The notes beneath the pieces are model-generated. The model had not been told where the DNA came from, did no database searches, and saw only the letters and a program-made list of their open reading frames with translations. A program made the position numbers and the translations under genes. DNA of 64,000 nucleotides, taken from NCBI RefSeq assembly GCF_900094545.1, contig NZ_FMAH01000001.1, forward strand, positions 404,186-468,185, given 5' to 3'. The stretch is from Martinezella miluonensis (GTDB lineage: Bacteria > Pseudomonadota > Alphaproteobacteria > Rhizobiales > Rhizobiaceae). Positions 59,270-64,000 of this stretch are shown piece after piece; the first letter of the stretch is position 1, and every line of letters begins with the position of its first letter.

Positions 59270-62200
59270 TCAGTGCGCTTCATCCCAATTGTTGGCGGCG
59301 CGCGCGTCGACCTTCAGAGGCACGGCCATGTCGACCGCCGGCATGGCGGCATTTTCCATGACCGAGACGACGATCGGCGTCGTGCGCTCGACGTCGGCAT
59401 CCTCGACTTCGAAGATCAGTTCGTCGTGCACCTGCAGCAGCATGCGCACGCGCTCGCCAAGCCCGGCCGAAGCCAGCGCCGGTTCCATCTTGATCATGGC
59501 GCGGCGGATGACGTCTGCGGCCGAACCCTGGATCGGCGCATTGATCGAGGCGCGCTCGTTGAAGGCGCGGACGGACGGATTGGAAGAGCGGATCTCGGGG
59601 AAGTGGATACGGCGACCGAAGATCGTCTCGACATAACCCTTGTCGCGCGCGGCCTGCTTGGTGCTGTCCATATAGTCGCGAATGCCGGGGAAGCGCTCGA
59701 AATACTTCTTGATGTAATCGCCCGCTTCCGAGCGCTCGATGGAGAGCTGATTGGCGAGGCCGAAGGCGGAGATGCCATAGATGATGCCGAAGTTGATCGC
59801 CTTGGCGCGGCGTCGCACTTCACTCGGCATGCCTTCCACCGGAACGCCGAACATCTCGGAGGCAGTCATCGCGTGAATGTCGATGCCGTCTTCGAAGGCC
59901 TGCTTCAGCTGCGGGATATTGGCGACATGCGCCAGCACGCGCAGTTCGATCTGGCTATAGTCGGCCGAAACCAGCTTGTGGCCCGGCGTCGAGATGAAGG
60001 CGGTGCGGATCTTGCGGCCTTCCGCCGTGCGCACCGGAATATTCTGCAGATTCGGCTCCGAGGAGGACAGGCGTCCCGTCGTGGTCGATGCCAGCGAGTA
60101 GGATGTATGGACACGCTTCGTCTGTGGGTGGACATAGCCGGGCAGCGCGTCGGTATAGGTCGATTTCAGCTTGGTGAGCTGGCGCCAGTCGACGATCTTG
60201 CGCGGCAGCTCGAAACCGGCAGCCGCCAGGTCTTCCAGCACCTGCGCCGAGGTCGACCATTGGCCGGTCTTGGTCTTGCTGCCTCCGGCCAATCCCATCT
60301 TGCCGAAGAGGATATCGCCGAGCTGCTTCGGGGAGCCGATATTGAAGCGTTCGCCCGCCAGCGTGTATATTTCGTCTTCCAGCCGAGCAGCGCCCTGCGC
60401 GAGTTCGCCGGAAAGGCGCGAAAGGATCTGTCGGTCGATGGTGATGCCGCGCTCTTCCATATGGGCAAGTACCGGCACCAGTGGCCGCTCCAGCCGCTCG
60501 TAGACGGCCGAGAGCTTCTCGGCCGCAAGCCGCGGCTTCAGCACCAGCCAGAGGCGCAGCGTCACGTCGGCATCTTCAGCGGCATAGGCCGTGGCGCGGT
60601 CGATATCGACGAGATCGAAGGTGACGTTGGACTTACCGCTGCCGGCAACGTCCTTGTAGGCGATCGGCTTGTGGCCGAGCCAGCGCTCAGACAGACTGTC
60701 CATGCCGTGCGTGGCATTGGAGCCGCCATCGAGCACATAGGACAGCAGCATCGTGTCGTCGAAAGACTTCGTCTCGATGCCGTAGCGCTTCATCAGCAGG
60801 TAATCGTATTTCAGGTTCTGCGCGATCTTGAGGATGGAGGCATCCTCAAGCAGCACCTTCAATCTCGCCAGGGCATCCCGAAGCGGAATCTGATTTTCGG
60901 CCATGCCGCCGCCGAGCAGATCGCCGACGCCGGTCTTGTGGCTGAGGGGCACATAGGCGGCGCGGATAGAGGCGCCCGTGGGATCGTTGCGGTTGTCGGC
61001 AATCGCCAGCGAGAAGCCAACGATTTCGGCCTGCATCACATCGAGCGACGTCGTTTCCGTGTCGAAGGCGACGATGCCGGTTTCACGCGCATCGGCGATC
61101 CACTGATCGAGCGTGGCGACATCGCGGATGGTCACATATTTCGAATGATCGATCGGTGCCGTGGCGAAGCTTGCGGCGCGCGCATTGGCGAGGTCGGTCG
61201 GTTCGCTCAGCCCCTCTACGGCCAGGCGCGGCTTTGCCGCCTGTGCCGGACCGGCGGCTCCCTCGGCGGACTGTTCGCTGCCGGCAACGAGATCGACATT
61301 TTCACCAACCTCCAGATCCGGGCCATGCGCGCTGTCAGCCAGCTCAACCTTGACGACGGATGGTTCGATCGCCGCCGGATCGCAATCGCAGGCATCGGCG
61401 ACGCGGCGGGTCAGCGAGGTGAATTCCATCGCCTTCAGGAAGCCGATCAGCTTCGGGCCGTTCTGCGGCTCAAGCACGAGGGCGTCGAGCGGTAGCTCCA
61501 GCGGCACATCGGTTCTAAGCGTCACCAGCTGGCGAGAGATACGGGCAAGTTCGGCGTTGGCGATAATGTTTTCGCGACGCTTTTGCTGCTTGATCTCACC
61601 GGCACGAGCTAGCAACGTATCGAGATCGCCGAATTCTTCGAGCAGTTGCGCTGCCGTCTTCGGGCCAATGCCCGGAATGCCGGGGACGTTATCGACCGAA
61701 TCGCCGGTCATGGCCTGCAGGTCGATCATCTTCTCCGGTGGCACGCCCCATTTCTCGATGACGTCGGGAATGCCGATCTGCTTGTCCTTCATGCTGTCAT
61801 ACATGTGGACCATCGGGGTGACGAGCTGCATCAGGTCCTTGTCGGAGGAGATGATCGTCACATCGGAACCGGCCGCTTCGGCCTGGCGGGCATAGGTGGC
61901 GATGATATCGTCGGCCTCGAAGCCGTCGGTCTCGATGCAGGGCAGGTTGAAGGCGCGCGTCGCCTCGCGAATGAGCCCGAATTGCGGGATCAGCTCCTCC
62001 GGCGGTGCCGAACGGTTTGCCTTGTAGTCCGGGAAAATCTCTTTGCGGAAGGTCTTCGAGGAATAATCGAAAATGACGGCGAAATGGGTAGGCGTCACCC
62101 CGACCGAAGTGTCGCGCGCCGAGGTCAGGAGCTTCCACAGCATGTTGCAGAAACCGGAAACGGCGCCCACAGGCAATCCATCGGACTTCCGGGTCAGCGG

Positions 62201-62272
62201 CGGCAGGGCGTGAAAGGCCCGGAAAATGAAACCGGAGCCGTCGACGAGGAAGAGATGATCACCTTTTTTCAT
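59270..62272 (-). CDS. polA: DNA polymerase I
   Basis: A 1000-residue family A DNA polymerase for replication gap filling and repair. Order of domains: 5'-3' exonuclease (about 1-310; FLVDGSGFIFRAFHAL start), 3'-5' exonuclease (about 380-580; VAFDTETTSLD), polymerase (about 600-1000). Polymerase motifs A (SADYSQIELRVLAH), B (RRRAKAINFGIIYGIS) and C (LLQVHDELIFE) are intact, and the proofreading acids appear present. An insert between the first two domains with Ala/Gly-rich sequence is usual for alphaproteobacteria. The ATG at 62272 (MKKGDHLFLVDGSGF) is preferred to a start 10 residues upstream. It converges with phnN. Confidence 0.97.
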   Translation of the reverse strand: MKKGDHLFLVDGSGFIFRAFHALPPLTRKSDGLPVGAVSGFCNMLWKLLTSARDTSVGVTPTHFAVIFDYSSKTFRKEIFPDYKANRSAPPEELIPQFGLIREATRAFNLPCIETDGFEADDIIATYARQAEAAGSDVTIISSDKDLMQLVTPMVHMYDSMKDKQIGIPDVIEKWGVPPEKMIDLQAMTGDSVDNVPGIPGIGPKTAAQLLEEFGDLDTLLARAGEIKQQKRRENIIANAELARISRQLVTLRTDVPLELPLDALVLEPQNGPKLIGFLKAMEFTSLTRRVADACDCDPAAIEPSVVKVELADSAHGPDLEVGENVDLVAGSEQSAEGAAGPAQAAKPRLAVEGLSEPTDLANARAASFATAPIDHSKYVTIRDVATLDQWIADARETGIVAFDTETTSLDVMQAEIVGFSLAIADNRNDPTGASIRAAYVPLSHKTGVGDLLGGGMAENQIPLRDALARLKVLLEDASILKIAQNLKYDYLLMKRYGIETKSFDDTMLLSYVLDGGSNATHGMDSLSERWLGHKPIAYKDVAGSGKSNVTFDLVDIDRATAYAAEDADVTLRLWLVLKPRLAAEKLSAVYERLERPLVPVLAHMEERGITIDRQILSRLSGELAQGAARLEDEIYTLAGERFNIGSPKQLGDILFGKMGLAGGSKTKTGQWSTSAQVLEDLAAAGFELPRKIVDWRQLTKLKSTYTDALPGYVHPQTKRVHTSYSLASTTTGRLSSSEPNLQNIPVRTAEGRKIRTAFISTPGHKLVSADYSQIELRVLAHVANIPQLKQAFEDGIDIHAMTASEMFGVPVEGMPSEVRRRAKAINFGIIYGISAFGLANQLSIERSEAGDYIKKYFERFPGIRDYMDSTKQAARDKGYVETIFGRRIHFPEIRSSNPSVRAFNERASINAPIQGSAADVIRRAMIKMEPALASAGLGERVRMLLQVHDELIFEVEDADVERTTPIVVSVMENAAMPAVDMAVPLKVDARAANNWDEAH

Positions 62273-62429
62273 GGAGACATGGATAGCGTGACGCACCTCC
62301 AACGTCCATATAAAGTTCTGGTTTTGCAGCCCGCCGGGAGCGCCAGATCTCTCACCGAAACGTTACTAATTTTTAATCAATCTAATCTGCGGATTCCCTT
62401 GAAAAACCACATTTGGGATCACAAATCAT

Positions 62430-62536
62430 ACTCACCGGCGATTGATACGCCGAGGGTCTGACAACCGGCCTGTCCCCCGCCACGTCAGACTCGGACAAAG
62501 GCCTATCCCCTCTCCGGGCCTTTGTCCCCCTTTTTT
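62430..62536 (+). ncRNA. candidate trans-acting small RNA next to polA (possibly alpha-r7/Smr7C-like)
   Basis: A plus-strand structure in a gap with no plus-strand protein gene. Hairpin 1: CGGCG/CGCCG (62436-62452). Hairpin 2: GTCTGAC (62456-62462) and GTCAGAC (62484-62490). Hairpin 3: perfect 11-bp stem GGACAAAGGCC (62493-62503) and GGCCTTTGTCC (62517-62527), then CCC and T6 (62531-62536), a strong intrinsic terminator. Loops 2 and 3 carry C-rich stretches (TGTCCCCCGCC and TATCCCCTCTCCG) that could pair with Shine-Dalgarno sequences. From memory, the S. meliloti sRNA Smr7C lies beside polA, which fits. The 5' end is not defined; CTTGAAA at 62398 may be part of a promoter. Confidence 0.65.
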
Positions 62537-62608
62537 GAGCCGCCATGGCGTCCCCTCCAGGCCTGAACTGACCCCCGAAAGTTGGACATCCACTTTCGGG
62601 GGTTTTGC

Positions 62609-63142
62609 ATGTCCAAACACAGTCTGGCTTTTAAGCTTTCTGTTGTAGAGTTTTATGAGAAGGGCGAGCGTAGTTGCCGGGAAGTCGGCGCGCATTTCGG
62701 AGTGGACCACGGGACGGTTCTCAAATGGGTAGCAAGCTACGAGGCACACGGGGCTGCGGGTCTCGCGAAGAAATTCAGCCGCTACGATGCAGCATTCAAG
62801 CTATCGGTTCTCCAACGGATGTGGGAGGATGGGCTCTCCTACCGCCAGACGGCGGCGCTGTTCGACATCCGCAATAAGAGTTGCCTGGCGGATTGGGAGC
62901 GATGCTATAAGACTGGCGGAATCGACGCCTTGACCCCAAGCTGCCGAGGAAGGCTCCGATCGATGCGCGCGCCGCCGATATCAAAACAGCCGCAAGCTTT
63001 GCAGAGTGACGAAGCAAAAAGCCGTGAAGAACTGCTGGCGGAGCTGAACTCTCTGCGCATGGAGAACGCCTACCTAAAAAAACTCGAGGCCTTAACGCGG
63101 GAGCAACCAGCGCTCAAAAAGCGCAAGTCGTCCAAGCGTTAA
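62609..63142 (+). CDS. IS3-family transposase OrfA
   Basis: A 177-residue OrfA with two helix-turn-helix units (about residues 5-50, SKHSLAFKLSVVEFYEKGE; and 60-110, FKLSVLQRMWEDGLSYRQTA) followed by a leucine-zipper-like coil (LLAELNSLRMENAYLKKLEAL, about 138-158). It binds the terminal repeats. Near its end an A7 run (63076-63082, codons CTA AAA AAA) offers a -1 frameshift into orfB, which would give an OrfAB fusion of about 452 residues; without the shift it stops at 63142. Confidence 0.93.
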   Translation: MSKHSLAFKLSVVEFYEKGERSCREVGAHFGVDHGTVLKWVASYEAHGAAGLAKKFSRYDAAFKLSVLQRMWEDGLSYRQTAALFDIRNKSCLADWERCYKTGGIDALTPSCRGRLRSMRAPPISKQPQALQSDEAKSREELLAELNSLRMENAYLKKLEALTREQPALKKRKSSKR

Positions 63143-63165
63143 GGCCGTTCTATCCGTTTGATGGG

Positions 63166-63966
63166 TTGCTGAAGCTTTCGGGCCTTTCCCGCAGCACGTT
63201 CTACTATCGGCAAAGGATGTCGGCGCTTTGCGACAAGCATGCTGCGCTGAAGGACCGGATCAAGGCTGTCTTCCACGCTCACAAGGGGCGCTATGGCTAT
63301 CGCCGGGTAACGGCGGCGATCCGCCAGTTCGGACAGACGGTCAATCATAAGACGGTCCAGCGCCTGATGGTCGAGATGGGATTGAAATCTCTGGTGCGGC
63401 CGAAGAAATACCGCTCCTACAAGGGTGACGTCGGGCGCACAGCCCCCGATCTCATCAAACGGCAGTTCACCGCACATGCGATCAATCAGAAATGGGTCAC
63501 CGACGTCACTGAATTTAACGTGGCCGGCGAGAAGCTCTATCTCTCACCGGTTATGGATCTGTGCAACGGGGAGATTATCGCCTTCGAAACCGCCAGACGG
63601 CCGGCCTTCAAGCTGGTGGAAAGCATGTTGAACAAAGCCTTGAACCGGCTGGAAAAGAACGAACGGCCGATCCTGCATTCCGATCAGGGATGGCATTACC
63701 AGATGCTCCCCTATCAGCGCCTGCTCCAAAAACGCGGCATCGCCCAAAGTATGTCACGCAAAGGCAATTGCCTCGACAACGCGGCGATAGAAAGCTTCTT
63801 CGCTACCCTCAAATCCGAGTTCTTTTATCCGAACCGCTTCGAAAGCATCCAGAGCCTAAATGACGGCATCGCCGACTACATCCACTATTACAATCACCAG
63901 CGCATCAAACTGAAACTAAAGGGACTGAGCCCTGTCCAATACAGAACTCAGTCCCTATTATCATAG
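63166..63966 (+). CDS. IS3-family transposase OrfB (DDE integrase domain)
   Basis: The catalytic part of the transposase, written here from a TTG at 63166; the same frame is open back to the A7 slippery site at 63076-63082, so in the cell it is probably made as the C-terminal part of OrfAB. The region contains the HTH_21-type segment KGRYGYRRVTAAIRQFG, then the rve core with DDE residues in WVTDVTEF, LHSDQGWHYQ and NCLDNAAIESFFATLKSE. The C-terminal YHYYNHQRIKLKLKGLSPVQYR is typical of the family. All catalytic residues are present. Confidence 0.93.
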   Translation: MLKLSGLSRSTFYYRQRMSALCDKHAALKDRIKAVFHAHKGRYGYRRVTAAIRQFGQTVNHKTVQRLMVEMGLKSLVRPKKYRSYKGDVGRTAPDLIKRQFTAHAINQKWVTDVTEFNVAGEKLYLSPVMDLCNGEIIAFETARRPAFKLVESMLNKALNRLEKNERPILHSDQGWHYQMLPYQRLLQKRGIAQSMSRKGNCLDNAAIESFFATLKSEFFYPNRFESIQSLNDGIADYIHYYNHQRIKLKLKGLSPVQYRTQSLLS

Positions 63967-64000
63967 CCCGTCAACCGTCCAACTTTACGGGGTCAGTTCA

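Larger units (their letters stand above)
62564..64000 (+). mobile_element. complete IS3-family (IS150-type) insertion sequence, 1437 bp
   Basis: Terminal inverted repeats of 24 bp match at 22 positions: left end begins TGAACTGACCCC and ends AAAGTTGGAC (62564-62587); right end is its complement (63977-64000). Between them are orfA and orfB in overlapping frames with an A7 slippery run. Both ends and both frames are intact, so the copy looks capable of transposition. It is inserted 27 bases after the sRNA terminator. Target duplication cannot be checked because the right flank is outside the window. Confidence 0.93.

Noticed and set aside
59126..61495. 789-codon open frame on the plus strand opposite polA
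   Set aside because: Mirror frame of polA codon usage; the same repetitive charged composition and no domain.
1..64000. CRISPR array or phage region
   Set aside because: No regularly spaced direct repeats and no phage structural or integrase genes were seen; the only mobile element is the IS at the right end.

Overview
The window is chromosomal DNA from an alphaproteobacterium of the order Rhizobiales, most likely Rhizobium in the broad sense. The pointers are GC-rich coding, a polA-dapB-gpmA-glk-pncB core background, a full rhizobial-type C-P lyase locus with a doubled PhnE permease, and short dispersed intergenic palindromes. There are about 67 protein-coding genes or gene remnants, one tRNA, one strong small-RNA candidate and one complete insertion sequence. 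Translation often starts at TTG or GTG (add, the LacI regulator, the exporter gene, the DUF1045 gene), and 4-bp stop/start overlaps are common.

Layout. 1-751: end of a TadE/TadG-type pilus locus. 889-12446: nucleoside salvage. On the plus strand deoB-add-upp; facing it on the minus strand a nine-gene run, BMP-type binding protein, ATPase, two permeases, cdd, purine nucleoside phosphorylase, deoC, deoA (binding protein first), which takes up nucleosides and splits them to bases plus pentose phosphate. A retropepsin-like gene sits between the two runs. 12819-23376: accessory metabolic region with a tRNA-Ser(GGA), an epimerase with a divergent MmyB-type regulator, a decayed NmrA gene, an Rrf2 regulator with a thioredoxin-reductase-like gene, a cysteine hydrolase, a TauE exporter divergent from a LysR gene, an alpha/beta hydrolase, and an Old Yellow Enzyme translationally coupled to an atypical SDR. 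23415-29570: LacI regulator behind three operator copies, an MscS channel, a DUF1444 protein and pncB.

29775-36635: yejABEF peptide importer, translationally coupled to a 2-hydroxyacid dehydrogenase. 36745-45045: TetR regulator with a divergent isochorismatase-fold gene, mepA, mgsA, glk, an MsbA-like exporter, dapB, gpmA and a toxin-antitoxin pair whose toxin has lost its C-terminus by a frameshift. 45081-59053: the phosphonate locus, phnF divergent from phnGHIJKL, a hexapeptide acyltransferase and a PPOX-fold gene, then, behind a Pho box, phnC-phnD-phnE-phnE2, a DUF1045 2H-phosphoesterase-like gene, phnM and phnN. No phnP is present, and the DUF1045 protein is the obvious candidate for that step. 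59270-62272: polA on the minus strand. 62430-62536: three-hairpin structure ending in a plus-strand terminator that belongs to no protein gene, read as a small RNA. 62564-64000: intact IS3-family (IS150-type) element whose right end coincides with the window edge.
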